Source: Sphingobium sp. (GTDB taxonomy: Bacteria > Pseudomonadota > Alphaproteobacteria > Sphingomonadales > Sphingomonadaceae). From it: DNA of 64,000 bases. The number at the start of each line of letters is the position of its first letter. Within the stretch, counting starts at the first letter, position 1. Where the stretch lies: contig JAGIAZ010000005.1 of assembly GCA_017744605.1 (NCBI GenBank), positions 82,197 to 146,196 of the forward strand. The letters run 5' to 3'. The position numbers were made by a program, and so were the translations under genes. Of this stretch, positions 37,537-47,503 are shown piece after piece. The notes under the pieces were generated by a model. The model saw only the letters and a list, made by a program, of their open reading frames with translations. It was not told the DNA's origin and did not search any database.

Positions 37537-37943
37537 TCGTCACTGACGAACGAGTGGCTCGGTTCGTTTCCGAAAAGCTGGGGTTTGGCCTTTGTCCACC
37601 CTATTCCGTTGTGGGCATCGAGGTCGACGGTCAGATCATTGGCGGCGTGTTGCTGAACTTCTTCGAAGGTGCCGACGTGCATATTTCTGTCGCCGGCAGG
37701 GGTTGGGGACGTGACTTTCTTCGCCGCCTTGGCGAATATGTGTTCGATCAACTGGGCTGTCTCCGGGCCACTCTCATCACTGAACAGCCGGCCGTCATCT
37801 CCTTGGGCAAGAAGCTCGGGGGTGAGGTCGAAGGGTGTTTGCGAAACCACTTTGGCACCGGTCGGGATGGCACGATCATCGGTATCTTGCGGGAGAACTA
37901 TCGCTATGGTAGATTGCCCGAAATTCCAGCGCCACTGAACTGA
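37533..37943 (+). CDS. GNAT-like acetyltransferase
   Basis: VVGIEVDGQIIGGVLLNFFEGADVHISVAGRGWGRDFLRRLGEYVFDQLGCLRATLIT. Confidence 0.6.
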   Translation: MIVTDERVARFVSEKLGFGLCPPYSVVGIEVDGQIIGGVLLNFFEGADVHISVAGRGWGRDFLRRLGEYVFDQLGCLRATLITEQPAVISLGKKLGGEVEGCLRNHFGTGRDGTIIGILRENYRYGRLPEIPAPLN

Positions 37944-38005
37944 CTTTAGGCGCTCCATGTCGATGGAGCGTTCCCATAGTCAGCTCGCCTTCTCCGCCAG
38001 ATCCG

Positions 38006-39181
38006 ATGCAGACAGCCCAGGCACAGTCCGGGCTGAACCGCGACACGGCGGTCTCACAGAATCTCATCAACATGACCAACCAAGTGAATCCTTGGGGTTC
38101 GGTCACATATAACCAGACCGGTAATACTGGTTATGTCGATAGCTCCGGGAAGTGGGTGAGTGTTCCGCAGTTTACGCAGACAACAGCCTATTCGCCCGAG
38201 CAGCAGGGGATTTTCGACCGCACAACGCAGGCGCAAACCAACATTGCCGATATCGCCGCCCAACAGTCGGGAGCGCTGAAGGATTATCTCAGCAGCCGTT
38301 TCGATTTCGGTCAAGGACAGTTCAATCCCCAAGGCGTTACGCAGCCGGACCAGTTTTCGTTCGGCGGTGATCCATTCAGCTTCAACAATCAGGATGCGGC
38401 GAACTGGGCTTTCGATCTCGGGTCGCAACGCATCATTCCGCAGCAGGAGCGTGACCGCGCATCCCTTGAGACACAATTGGTCAACAAGGGCATCCGTCCG
38501 GGATCAGATGCCTGGAATTCGGAGATGGAACGCCTCGGGCGCACTCAGGGCGACCAGCTCAACCAGCTTGCCCTGACTGGGCGCCAGCAAGCCTACAATG
38601 AGGCGCTGACAGGTCGGCAGAACAACTTCGGCGAGGCGCTTTCGACGCAGCAGCAGAATGCGGGCCAGAGCCTCGCTGCCGAACAGGCCCGTTTTGCGCA
38701 GGAGCTGGCCGCAAGGCAGCAGCAATTCCAGGAAGCCGTCACGGGGCGCAATCAGCCCCTTAACGAGATTACCGCGCTTCTCTCTGGCTCGCAGATTGCC
38801 AACCCTGGAACCGCATCGTCTCCCACGCCTCAATCGGCCGTTGGGGGAGTCGACTATTCCGGCCTCGTGCAAAGCAACTATCAAAACCAGCTGGCCCGGT
38901 CGCAGGCTGGGCTTGGTGGCCTTTTCGGGCTGGCTGGATCGCTAGGCGGTGCAATCGGCCAAGCGGGGGGCATTGGGTCTTTCTTCTCCGATGCCCGGCT
39001 CAAGACTGGCATCAGGCGCATCGGCTATCTCGACAATGGCCTGCCTGTATATGCCTATCGCTATATCTGGGGCGGCCCGGTCCAGATCGGCGTGATGGCG
39101 CAGGAGGCCGAGCAAATCTCTCCTGAGGCGGTCGGTGAAGCGATGGGCTTCAAGACGGTTGATTATGGGAGGGTCGCTTGA
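38006..39181 (+). CDS. Tail protein with S74 chaperone-like C-terminus
   Basis: SDARLKTGIRRIGYLDNGLPVYAYRYIWGGPVQIGVMAQEAEQISPEAV; start possibly further upstream. Confidence 0.7.
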   Translation: MQTAQAQSGLNRDTAVSQNLINMTNQVNPWGSVTYNQTGNTGYVDSSGKWVSVPQFTQTTAYSPEQQGIFDRTTQAQTNIADIAAQQSGALKDYLSSRFDFGQGQFNPQGVTQPDQFSFGGDPFSFNNQDAANWAFDLGSQRIIPQQERDRASLETQLVNKGIRPGSDAWNSEMERLGRTQGDQLNQLALTGRQQAYNEALTGRQNNFGEALSTQQQNAGQSLAAEQARFAQELAARQQQFQEAVTGRNQPLNEITALLSGSQIANPGTASSPTPQSAVGGVDYSGLVQSNYQNQLARSQAGLGGLFGLAGSLGGAIGQAGGIGSFFSDARLKTGIRRIGYLDNGLPVYAYRYIWGGPVQIGVMAQEAEQISPEAVGEAMGFKTVDYGRVA

Positions 39182-39954
39182 CGTTTTCCCCTTTCCGTTA
39201 CGGCGATACTGGCGGAGGTCTTGACCCTGTCGCGGCAGTGCTCGCCAGACAGCCCGATACTGGCTCCATCTCGCCATCAACGGTGCCCGTGCAGCCATTC
39301 GTCTGGGGTGCTGGCGGCCAGCAATTGTCTCCGGAACAATTGAAGTTGGATCGCCAGATTGCGGCCTCTCTTTATCAGCCCGATTATTCGCCTGTTTCCT
39401 CGCTCTGGGAAGGCGCGGGACGAGTGTTCGACAACGTTCGCGGCGGTATCGGTTTCCGCGATGCGCGCGCCGCCGATGCGCAGCAGCAGCAGGCCCTCCA
39501 AGCGGCCCTTGGCGCTTCGCTTGGCCCCGGCAACCAGGATATTGCTCGGTTGCTGATGAGCGGCAGTCCCACGGTCGCCTCAATTGCCGACAACATCTAT
39601 GCGCAGCGCACTAGGCCGGCCCAACCCCACTACTGGGAGACCAATAATGGATCGCTAGGCATGATCGGGCCGGATGGAACGCCGCAGATTGTCTATCAGG
39701 ACCCGACGCCAAAAATCGACTGGATCCAAGCCAAGGACCCGAACACTGGCCAGATCACGCTGTACCCAATGCAACAGGGAGGAGGTGGTCCTGCATCTAA
39801 TGGCATGGGGGCGGGCATCCCATCTGGCTCGCCCCTCGAAGGTTGGCCTCCGCCCGAGGCGATTTCCGAATTGATGCGCAATCCGAGCACCGCCTCGCAA
39901 TTTGACGAGGTTTTCGGTTCTGGCGCAGCCTCAAAAATCTTGGGTAAGCCATAA
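39178..39954 (+). CDS. Virion/ejection-module hypothetical protein
   Basis: Open frame, translationally coupled both sides. Confidence 0.5.
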   Translation: MTFSPFRYGDTGGGLDPVAAVLARQPDTGSISPSTVPVQPFVWGAGGQQLSPEQLKLDRQIAASLYQPDYSPVSSLWEGAGRVFDNVRGGIGFRDARAADAQQQQALQAALGASLGPGNQDIARLLMSGSPTVASIADNIYAQRTRPAQPHYWETNNGSLGMIGPDGTPQIVYQDPTPKIDWIQAKDPNTGQITLYPMQQGGGGPASNGMGAGIPSGSPLEGWPPPEAISELMRNPSTASQFDEVFGSGAASKILGKP

Positions 39955-42257
39955 TGGCGCAGGATAATCCATACGCGAAATATCGTCAGGGCCCTCAGCC
40001 GGTTACGATCGGCGCGCCTGATCTCTACCGTCCGCGAGAAGAGGAACGCAAGGACGTCGCTACGCAGCTCGATGAGGAGCGCGTAAGGATCGCTCGCGAA
40101 AACCTTGCCCGCGAGCAATCTGGCCAGACGTATCAGCAAGGTAACGCCAAGTTCGACAACGTCGCCACGCTTCGCAAGGAGTTCAACGCCCTCCCCCAAG
40201 TGCGCGAGTATACGTCTGTCATGCCGCTGCTCATGGCCGGCCTTCAGACCGCTCCAAACCCCCAAGGCGATAATGCACTGATTTATGCCTATGCAAAGAT
40301 CATGGACCCCGGCTCGGTTGTCCGTGAAAGCGAGGGCGAGAGCGCTGCCAATACGGCAGGGTTCTTTGCGGCGCAGGCCGAGAAGATCAAAAAGAACCTC
40401 GGGTGGAGTGATGCGCGCGGGCTTCCGGCGGGTGCGGCCCAAGGGCTCCGCGATGAAATGAATCGCAAGGTTGCCCAGATGGCCAAGACCTACGGCGTGG
40501 AACGTGCGCGCTATCAGGAGATGGCAAAGCGTCAGAACTTCGATCCGAACGATGTTGTAGGCCAATCTCCCGCTGCACCGTTCATCGATAAATATCTACA
40601 GCTCGTTCCCAGTGCGAATCAGTCGCGGGAAAATTCCGCTATTGGCGCTTTCAACCAAGGTGCGGCAACGCTTGATCCGAAAGCTCCATTTTCCACCGAC
40701 CAGGACAAGGAGGTCGCTGCGGTAGTAAATGCCGCATTCAAAGGGGGAGCAACGTTCGAACAGCTTGACGCTATGCACCGGGCAATGACCAAAAATCCTG
40801 CCGCTCCGGATGGCGTCCCGCTCACCGAGCAGCATCGCCAATATGTGCAAGCTCGCGACAGGGGACTCCCTGTCAGTGAGTTCCCGGCTGCGACCAGCGG
40901 ACAGCCTACGGCGATGCAAGATATCATCACCAATGCCGCAAAGAACCCTTGGGGCGCAGCGTTGTTTGGTGGCGTGAATGCTGATCTCGCCGGGATTCCG
41001 GGCCGTCTGGCAGGCCTGGACAAGATGGACGCCATGCGGGCCGAAAACCCCAAGGCCACATTTGCGGGCGAGATGGCGGGAAATATTGGAGGTACGCTTG
41101 CGACAGGTGGGAGTTTAAAGGCGCTTAGCGGTGTTGCCCGACTTACGCCGGAAGTGACAGCCATGCTGGCAAACCCCCTGACGGCCGATGCGCTCTACGG
41201 GGGTATTAGCGGCGGCATGTCCTCTGATAATCCCACGCTCGGCGCGATGGGAGGTGTTGCGGCAGCACTGATTGGCGGGTCGCTTAGCAACAAGATCACG
41301 GGTGGATTAGCAAAGAGGGCAGCGGTCAAGAATGCCGAAGCGGCCGTTCCATCGGTTGATGATCTCAAGTCTCAGGCGAAATCGCTTTACGATGCGGTTG
41401 ATAATAGTGGGGCGCTACTCGATCCGGCTCAAACCGCCAATCTCGCCAGCGATGTTCGAGCCTTTCTGTCGAAGGAAGGTGTGATCAGCCCCAAGGGCTC
41501 CCTTTCCGAAGTTCATCCGAAGGTGAAGGAGGCATTGCGCCTTGTAGACGAATATGCAGGGCAAACAATGGACCCAGCGCAGATGCAGACAGTCCGAAAG
41601 GTTGCCGCGAACGCTGCTCAGAGCGCCGACGCTTCCGAGGCGCGCGTCGGCAAGGTCGTACGTGATATCGTTGACAGCCACATCGATCCAGTGGTGCCAG
41701 ATCTTGCGAGAGCTCGCGATATTTCAAGCCGCTACCTTCAGGGGCAGGAACTTGAGCAGGCTCGGCAGTTGGCGGGAGCCAGGGCTGGACAGTTTTCCGG
41801 CTCTGGTTTTGAAAATGCGCTGCGCACCGAGTATCGCGGCCTTGATCGCGGGATCGTAAAGGGTCAGAACATGTTCGACCCGGCGGTGGTCGAAGCGATC
41901 ATGAACGTTGGACGCGGCACGCCGGCATCCAATTTTGCTCGAGGCGTCGGCAAATTGGCGCCGACTGGCGTCGTAAGTAGCGGCCTATCGGCGGGCGTGC
42001 CGTTTGGCATCGGTACTGCGGTTGGCGGTCCAGCCCTTGGCTCTGCTCTCAGTGCCGGCTCTTTGACCACTGGCGCAATCGGCCGGAAAATTGCCACTGC
42101 GATGACTGACCGCAACGCTCAGATTGCCGAGATATTGGCCAGAAATGGCGGCCCGCTCCAATTGGTAGATATACCCCCGAGCGATGTTTCCGCCCTCCTT
42201 GCGGGAGGGGCAAGCATTCCGTTTGCTCAATGGTTACAGCAGCAACAGGGCCAGTAA
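39954..42257 (+). CDS. Large ejection/internal virion protein
   Basis: 767 aa helical, Ala/Gly-rich amphipathic region; position. Confidence 0.6.
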   Translation: MAQDNPYAKYRQGPQPVTIGAPDLYRPREEERKDVATQLDEERVRIARENLAREQSGQTYQQGNAKFDNVATLRKEFNALPQVREYTSVMPLLMAGLQTAPNPQGDNALIYAYAKIMDPGSVVRESEGESAANTAGFFAAQAEKIKKNLGWSDARGLPAGAAQGLRDEMNRKVAQMAKTYGVERARYQEMAKRQNFDPNDVVGQSPAAPFIDKYLQLVPSANQSRENSAIGAFNQGAATLDPKAPFSTDQDKEVAAVVNAAFKGGATFEQLDAMHRAMTKNPAAPDGVPLTEQHRQYVQARDRGLPVSEFPAATSGQPTAMQDIITNAAKNPWGAALFGGVNADLAGIPGRLAGLDKMDAMRAENPKATFAGEMAGNIGGTLATGGSLKALSGVARLTPEVTAMLANPLTADALYGGISGGMSSDNPTLGAMGGVAAALIGGSLSNKITGGLAKRAAVKNAEAAVPSVDDLKSQAKSLYDAVDNSGALLDPAQTANLASDVRAFLSKEGVISPKGSLSEVHPKVKEALRLVDEYAGQTMDPAQMQTVRKVAANAAQSADASEARVGKVVRDIVDSHIDPVVPDLARARDISSRYLQGQELEQARQLAGARAGQFSGSGFENALRTEYRGLDRGIVKGQNMFDPAVVEAIMNVGRGTPASNFARGVGKLAPTGVVSSGLSAGVPFGIGTAVGGPALGSALSAGSLTTGAIGRKIATAMTDRNAQIAEILARNGGPLQLVDIPPSDVSALLAGGASIPFAQWLQQQQGQ

Positions 42258-42371
42258 GAGAAAGCTGGCTATGTAAATGCGCGAAAAAATCTCGTCGCTG
42301 TTGTCATGCTGGGGTAATTTGCGGCGCATTTTTGAAGGATTATCCTAAATTTCGGCGCTTTCATAGCCCCT

Positions 42372-42377
42372 TATGAT
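42372..42377 (+). promoter_or_regulatory. Possible -10 (TATGAT) with TTTCGG 16 bp upstream
   Basis: In the only long noncoding gap (42258-42449) of the late region. Confidence 0.3.
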
Positions 42378-42406
42378 GTGCTAACATTGGCCAAATCCCG
42401 CGTGGG

Positions 42407-42450
42407 CTGAACTCCTTCACCGCGCTTCCCCAAGAGGAAGCCGAGTTCAG
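42407..42450 (+). promoter_or_regulatory. Nested hairpin leader overlapping GTG start
   Basis: CTGAACTC/GAGTTCAG outer stem, GCTTCC/GGAAGC inner stem. Confidence 0.6.
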
Positions 42451-43496
42451 TGCCCAGAGACGCAAACGGAAATTATACACTCCCTGGTGGATCGATCGTC
42501 GCGACTGGCGATACGATCCTGCCTTCGCAGCACAATCCTCCTTTGCTGGACATCGCCCAGTCGATGACCAATTCGCTCAGCCGTGACGGTCTGGGTGGAA
42601 TGCGCGCCGCGTTAGACATGGGCGGCTTCAAGATTTCCAACATTCTTGCTGCGACCCTGCCGGGGGATGCTCCCCGCCTTGACCAGGTGTTTCCGACGAC
42701 TGGGGGCACGATCTCAGGGAATGTCTCAGTCACTGGTGCCGCGACCTTCGGCTCCTCTCTCACTGTCACCGGAGCAGCCGTTTTCAACGGCAATGCAACC
42801 GTTGCTTCCCAGCTGAACATCGGCCCCAATGCGATCTTTCAGCATAACGGGACAGACGGCTTTCTTCGGACACAGTCCGGCAAGCTCTATCTGGGCTCCG
42901 CCGGAACCAATCATTTCAGCATCGACGCATCGACTGGCGATCTCGCTGCGCTGGCCGATGAAAAACTTCTGCTGAACACAGGCACTCTTGGTTGGTCTAG
43001 TCTGACGAATTTCACCCTTGGTCCCAACTCAGGTGTTCCCCTGCTGGCATGGGACAGCGGCGATTATATCAGCTACGACCGCTCGATAAACACGATGTAT
43101 TTCGTGATCGGGAACTCGGTAAAGCTGTCCTTAAGTGCGTCTGGCGCTTTCGATGGTAACAATCTCGAACTTGGCAACAAGGATTTACCGCAGAACGCAC
43201 AGACGGGCGATTACACCCTAGTTCTCACTGACCGAGCCAAGCACCTCTATCTGACCAGCGGCTCGGCGATGATCACGATCCCGCCAAACAGTTCGGTCGC
43301 GTATCCGATCGGGACCGTGATCGTCCTAATCAACAACGGTTCAGCCTCCAAGACGGTAGCTCGCGGATCGGGCGTCGCTCTCCTGCTCGCGGGCTCAGCG
43401 GCAGATGCCAACAAGACGCTTGCCCAAGGCGCGGTCGCAACCATCATCAAGGTTGCCACGAACACCTGGTTCATTTCCGGGGCAGGCGTGTCGTGA
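42450..43496 (+). CDS. Tail fibre/spike N-terminal head-binding-type protein (GTG start)
   Basis: Beta-repeat sequence; MPRDANGNYTLPGGSIVATGDTILPSQHNPPLLDIAQSMTNSLSRDG. Confidence 0.65.
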   Translation: MPRDANGNYTLPGGSIVATGDTILPSQHNPPLLDIAQSMTNSLSRDGLGGMRAALDMGGFKISNILAATLPGDAPRLDQVFPTTGGTISGNVSVTGAATFGSSLTVTGAAVFNGNATVASQLNIGPNAIFQHNGTDGFLRTQSGKLYLGSAGTNHFSIDASTGDLAALADEKLLLNTGTLGWSSLTNFTLGPNSGVPLLAWDSGDYISYDRSINTMYFVIGNSVKLSLSASGAFDGNNLELGNKDLPQNAQTGDYTLVLTDRAKHLYLTSGSAMITIPPNSSVAYPIGTVIVLINNGSASKTVARGSGVALLLAGSAADANKTLAQGAVATIIKVATNTWFISGAGVS

Positions 43497-43900
43497 CGGG
43501 CGCGCTGGCAGCGATGGCTGGCATGGGGGGCTTGGGCGGCCTGATCTCGCTTTCTAATCAGTCGCCGGATTCTTCCGTTCCTGATCCCTCAATTGCGACA
43601 TCAGTCTATGAGTTGCGCTCTAGCGGCGAAGTTCAGGTCAACGGTTCAACAGTCGAAAACTTCTGTAATCCTACCAACCTCGCACCCCTCCTCGAATGCC
43701 GAATGACGATCAATTCTGGCTTCCTTAACGGAGGCACGATCAACACGTGGTTGAGCCTGGTCTCCAGCAGGCAGTGGTATGTACAGCAAGTTGGCATTGG
43801 TGTCTCGACCTGCAATTGTACGATTGAAATCCGGGAGGCCGCCAGTGGCATTGTCCGCGCGTCGGCAGCAATAACCTTCCATGCCGAGGTGTTCGGATGA
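43493..43900 (+). CDS. Hypothetical tail-associated protein
   Basis: Coupled start/stop; tail context. Confidence 0.5.
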   Translation: MTGALAAMAGMGGLGGLISLSNQSPDSSVPDPSIATSVYELRSSGEVQVNGSTVENFCNPTNLAPLLECRMTINSGFLNGGTINTWLSLVSSRQWYVQQVGIGVSTCNCTIEIREAASGIVRASAAITFHAEVFG

Positions 43901-44175
43901 TCGGGCTTGCGCATCCATTCATAGCGCTTGGAGCCCAGTTTTCGCTTTTCGGCCTATTTGGCAATTGGTGGCTTGGCGTCATTGCCTCTGCCTTCTTCTT
44001 TGGCCGCGAAATTACGCAGGCCGAATATCGCTGGATCGCAGCTTATGGTTCCGGCCTCCGCGCCAACATGCCTTGGTGGGGCGCATTCGATCCACGTGTG
44101 TGGAACCTGCATTCTCTGACCGATTGCCTGCTGCCCCTTCTCCTTACTGCTGCCATCGCCGGGATCGCGAGCTGA
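43897..44175 (+). CDS. Small membrane protein
   Basis: Several hydrophobic segments; ATGA couplings. Confidence 0.5.
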   Translation: MIGLAHPFIALGAQFSLFGLFGNWWLGVIASAFFFGREITQAEYRWIAAYGSGLRANMPWWGAFDPRVWNLHSLTDCLLPLLLTAAIAGIAS

Positions 44176-47100
44176 TGCCGGGCATCCCCGTCGTCCTTTC
44201 TCCTCGCGGAGTTCCAGTGCGACAGGTTGAGACCGGTGCGCCTGTCATGACCGTTGCGGCCAACGGTTTCGGGACGCCTGTTTTCATCTCGGACTATGGG
44301 GCGCCGTTCGTCATCGAGGGTGGCACTCCCACGCCGACGCCCGGCCCTACCGCGACCATCGCCCTTAATGGCACGAGCGACGGCTTCGAGGTGACCAATC
44401 CCCTCACCGGGTCATCGTGGCAGTGGTATAAGGCATCGGACAACACGCCCATCTCCGGCGCGAATACGACAAGCCTTGCCCTGTCCGCGATCTCCTACGG
44501 GGAAGGCGCTTATGTCGTGCCAGACGGGCAGTCAGCGCGTAAATCAGGCGCGCTGTACCGCATCCCCGCCGTCCCCGATGCGACGATCACAACGCAAGAT
44601 CCCAACGGCAAGGCGAACGGCACGACACTGACCAACCCCGCCTTTGGCTGGACCCTCATTGGCAGCAAGGACAATGTTCTCACCGTCCAGTCCAACAAAT
44701 TCGCCTTCACGAATAATTATGCAAACGAGGGCGGATGGAAGAAGTCGCTCGGTTCCAAAGACCACTTCATTGGCTTCACGCACAAGCTCGTTGATGCCAG
44801 TGAAGACTACGGAATTAATAGATTCACAATCGGTGCACGCTATACCGACGCGAATAACCGCATCCAACTTGATTGCTCTTTCAAAACCGACAACGGCGGC
44901 TCTCTCGCAGTAGTTGTTGGCGGGACTGCAACCAATCTTAACGGCATATGGGCCATCCATTTCCCGACTATCGCCGATCTCGACGATGTCGGCCTGGAGG
45001 TAATCGGCTCGACAGCCTACATCTACTTCAAGGGCGCGGTCCTTCCACCCCATCCAGACAACCCGCGCAAGACCGCTGATAACGGCTACGACTTCTCAGA
45101 CTTGGCTCTGCCCGACTCTGATTATGTCGTGATCCACGAAATCGGCGGCAACAGCTTGCACGCGCTTCCTTATGATGTCGCCACCCGTATTACGCTGAAG
45201 TCATACGCCGAGTCCGACATCTTGATTGCCAGCACGGCATTCAGCGTTCCGACCAAAACGAATAACTTCATTGGTCTTTCCACGACCGGTGCTACTCCTG
45301 GCTCATCGGTCCTGGTCGGCTGGTTCGACGAGAATGGGCAACCGATCGCGGTGTCCGGCCCCTATTCAATCACGGCCGGCTCTCTTGCGCTTTCCGACGT
45401 GCCGGTGCCCCACGTCCTTCGCGGCCGTCCCGCCTCATTGATGGTTTGGAATCCGAGCGATCCTGCAGTTTTCGGCTACGTCCACTTCAACGCGATCCCG
45501 GCTTCGCAGCTAGTGCCCGCGATCGAACACGGCATCAATCTCGGCCAGTGGAACGCCACGGGCGGCGACTATGTCCGTGACCGTGGCCAGCTCATACGCT
45601 GGGTCGACTCTTCCGGCGGCGGTGACGTGCCGCTAGCCGCAAGCGGCTGGCCATCCGATACTCCGAACGTCGGCTCCTATTACGATGCGCTGATTTATGA
45701 AAGCGACAAGACCGAGCACCGCGCCGGTCAGTTCCGCATGACGTGGCCGGCCAACGTTACCGTGTCGAATGCTATTACTACCAATGTGACTGTCGACAGC
45801 ATCGATAACACCGCGCGCGAAGCGCTCTTCACCGTTATCGATGGCACACTGAATACGCTGCTGAGATTCCGGTTTACGCCCACAGGCGCTGTTCCTGGCG
45901 GTATCGTGGTGACCGTCCGACCCGTTGGCGACGCGCATCCCGAGCGTCCGTTCACCGACCAGTTGGGGCTGGATTACGGCATCGGTGCTGGTTTCCGCAG
46001 CGCCCGTTTCATGAAGCAGATGGGCACCGAGCTTCGGGGCGGTAACGATGATCCGGTCACTATTTATCCGCGCTACTTCACGCCCGCCAATGTGGCGTGG
46101 CTGATCAAAAATCTCGGCCTCAAGCCGCATCTTAGCTGGTCAATTCTCGAAACATCCACGTTCATCGAATCGTGGATGCTGAACCTCAAGACAGAACTGA
46201 TTGCGCTCGGCGTCGATCTGGTCGCCATTCAGATTTACGTCGAATTCGGCAACGAAATCTGGAATTGGGGCACCTATCAGCAGCAGGATCATCGCGCCCG
46301 ATGGCTGGCTGCGAAAGAAGGTTTTGTGCCCGGCATTGCGTCCGGCGAACGGCCCAACGTCATCTATTATTTCAACAACGGCTCGCACACGACCGATCGG
46401 TCCTTCAGCACAGGCGATGTCGTGTACAACGGCGATTATTATGTCGTGCGTGCGAAGCGGAACACGTCCGCCGGCGCAACGATGCCCGCCAATTCCGGCG
46501 AGAACAACGCAGACTTCGAATATGTAAACCGCGTCACCGCGTCGATGGTCGGCAAGTGGCAGGGCTCGCGGCAGAAGGCGCTTGCCCAATTGCTCAAGCC
46601 GCTCTTTCCGGCTGGCGTGGTCAAGTCTGTCCTTGGCTGTTTTATTAACGACAGCGCCGCCGACATCTGGAGCCGCATGTCCGACAACGGTGTGTGGAAG
46701 TGGGTCGATAGCTATCAGCCATCGGGCTATGTTTCCAGCCTTCAGGTCTATGGCGCCAACGCATTCGATGCGGCCGGCACCACGGCCGGCTACAAGGATG
46801 GCGTCTTCGCCTTCCTTGCCCCGGAACTTGCCGACACCAAGGCCAAGCTTCTCGCCCTCAAGCATGGTGTCGAACCGTTTATCGTCACCAGCCCAGACTA
46901 CACGCCTGGTGATACGACGCCCACCCTTGGCACCTATGAGATTAACTGGCATTGGGGCTATCTACACAGCACCGTTCCCGACGACGCCGTGCTTGCGGCC
47001 CGCATAGCGGCGGTCACCCAGGACGCGCGCTGGACGGCGATGGTCGAAGACTATTGCGACTGGCTCATCGAGAACATCGGCGGCCCGCACAACTGGTTCG

Positions 47101-47252
47101 TTGATGTCGAAAGGCGCCCGACCTATTTCGGAAGCGCGGGCGACAAGCAGTTCCAGATTTTTGGGATCAAGGATAACTATGTCGGCGCCCGGCCCAGTGA
47201 GCAACTGACCTACAACGTGGTCAGCGCGAAGGCGTTGGCGGTGCTGTCATGA
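44175..47252 (+). CDS. Tailspike with glycoside-hydrolase-like barrel domain
   Basis: Start coupled at TGATG; VAIQIYVEFGNEIWNWGTY acid/base-like motif. Confidence 0.65.
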   Translation: MPGIPVVLSPRGVPVRQVETGAPVMTVAANGFGTPVFISDYGAPFVIEGGTPTPTPGPTATIALNGTSDGFEVTNPLTGSSWQWYKASDNTPISGANTTSLALSAISYGEGAYVVPDGQSARKSGALYRIPAVPDATITTQDPNGKANGTTLTNPAFGWTLIGSKDNVLTVQSNKFAFTNNYANEGGWKKSLGSKDHFIGFTHKLVDASEDYGINRFTIGARYTDANNRIQLDCSFKTDNGGSLAVVVGGTATNLNGIWAIHFPTIADLDDVGLEVIGSTAYIYFKGAVLPPHPDNPRKTADNGYDFSDLALPDSDYVVIHEIGGNSLHALPYDVATRITLKSYAESDILIASTAFSVPTKTNNFIGLSTTGATPGSSVLVGWFDENGQPIAVSGPYSITAGSLALSDVPVPHVLRGRPASLMVWNPSDPAVFGYVHFNAIPASQLVPAIEHGINLGQWNATGGDYVRDRGQLIRWVDSSGGGDVPLAASGWPSDTPNVGSYYDALIYESDKTEHRAGQFRMTWPANVTVSNAITTNVTVDSIDNTAREALFTVIDGTLNTLLRFRFTPTGAVPGGIVVTVRPVGDAHPERPFTDQLGLDYGIGAGFRSARFMKQMGTELRGGNDDPVTIYPRYFTPANVAWLIKNLGLKPHLSWSILETSTFIESWMLNLKTELIALGVDLVAIQIYVEFGNEIWNWGTYQQQDHRARWLAAKEGFVPGIASGERPNVIYYFNNGSHTTDRSFSTGDVVYNGDYYVVRAKRNTSAGATMPANSGENNADFEYVNRVTASMVGKWQGSRQKALAQLLKPLFPAGVVKSVLGCFINDSAADIWSRMSDNGVWKWVDSYQPSGYVSSLQVYGANAFDAAGTTAGYKDGVFAFLAPELADTKAKLLALKHGVEPFIVTSPDYTPGDTTPTLGTYEINWHWGYLHSTVPDDAVLAARIAAVTQDARWTAMVEDYCDWLIENIGGPHNWFVDVERRPTYFGSAGDKQFQIFGIKDNYVGARPSEQLTYNVVSAKALAVLS

Positions 47253-47503
47253 GCGGCACGACCAACACCCAGATCGCCGAAAAGCTCGACGAGGTTCTGG
47301 CCGAGCTCGCCGCGACCAAGGGCGAAATTGAGAAGCTGGCCCTGCAATCCAAGCCGGTTATCGAAGCATATGACGCGGTTGCGAAGACCGGGAAGGTCCT
47401 CAACTGGGTCGGCAAGGTGGCCGTGTGGATCGTGGCAATCGCCGCGGCGATGGCGCTGCTCTGGGGCGCGTTCAAGATCGCCGTAAAAGGAACGCTGTCA
47501 TGA
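47249..47503 (+). CDS. Holin-like protein
   Basis: Single TM VWIVAIAAAMALLWGAF after coiled coil; upstream of endolysin. Confidence 0.55.
   Translation: MSGTTNTQIAEKLDEVLAELAATKGEIEKLALQSKPVIEAYDAVAKTGKVLNWVGKVAVWIVAIAAAMALLWGAFKIAVKGTLS

Noticed and set aside
43881-44174. N-terminal extension of the 1123-aa tailspike ORF
   Set aside because: Overlaps the separate 92-aa membrane ORF; better coupled start at 44175 (TGATG).
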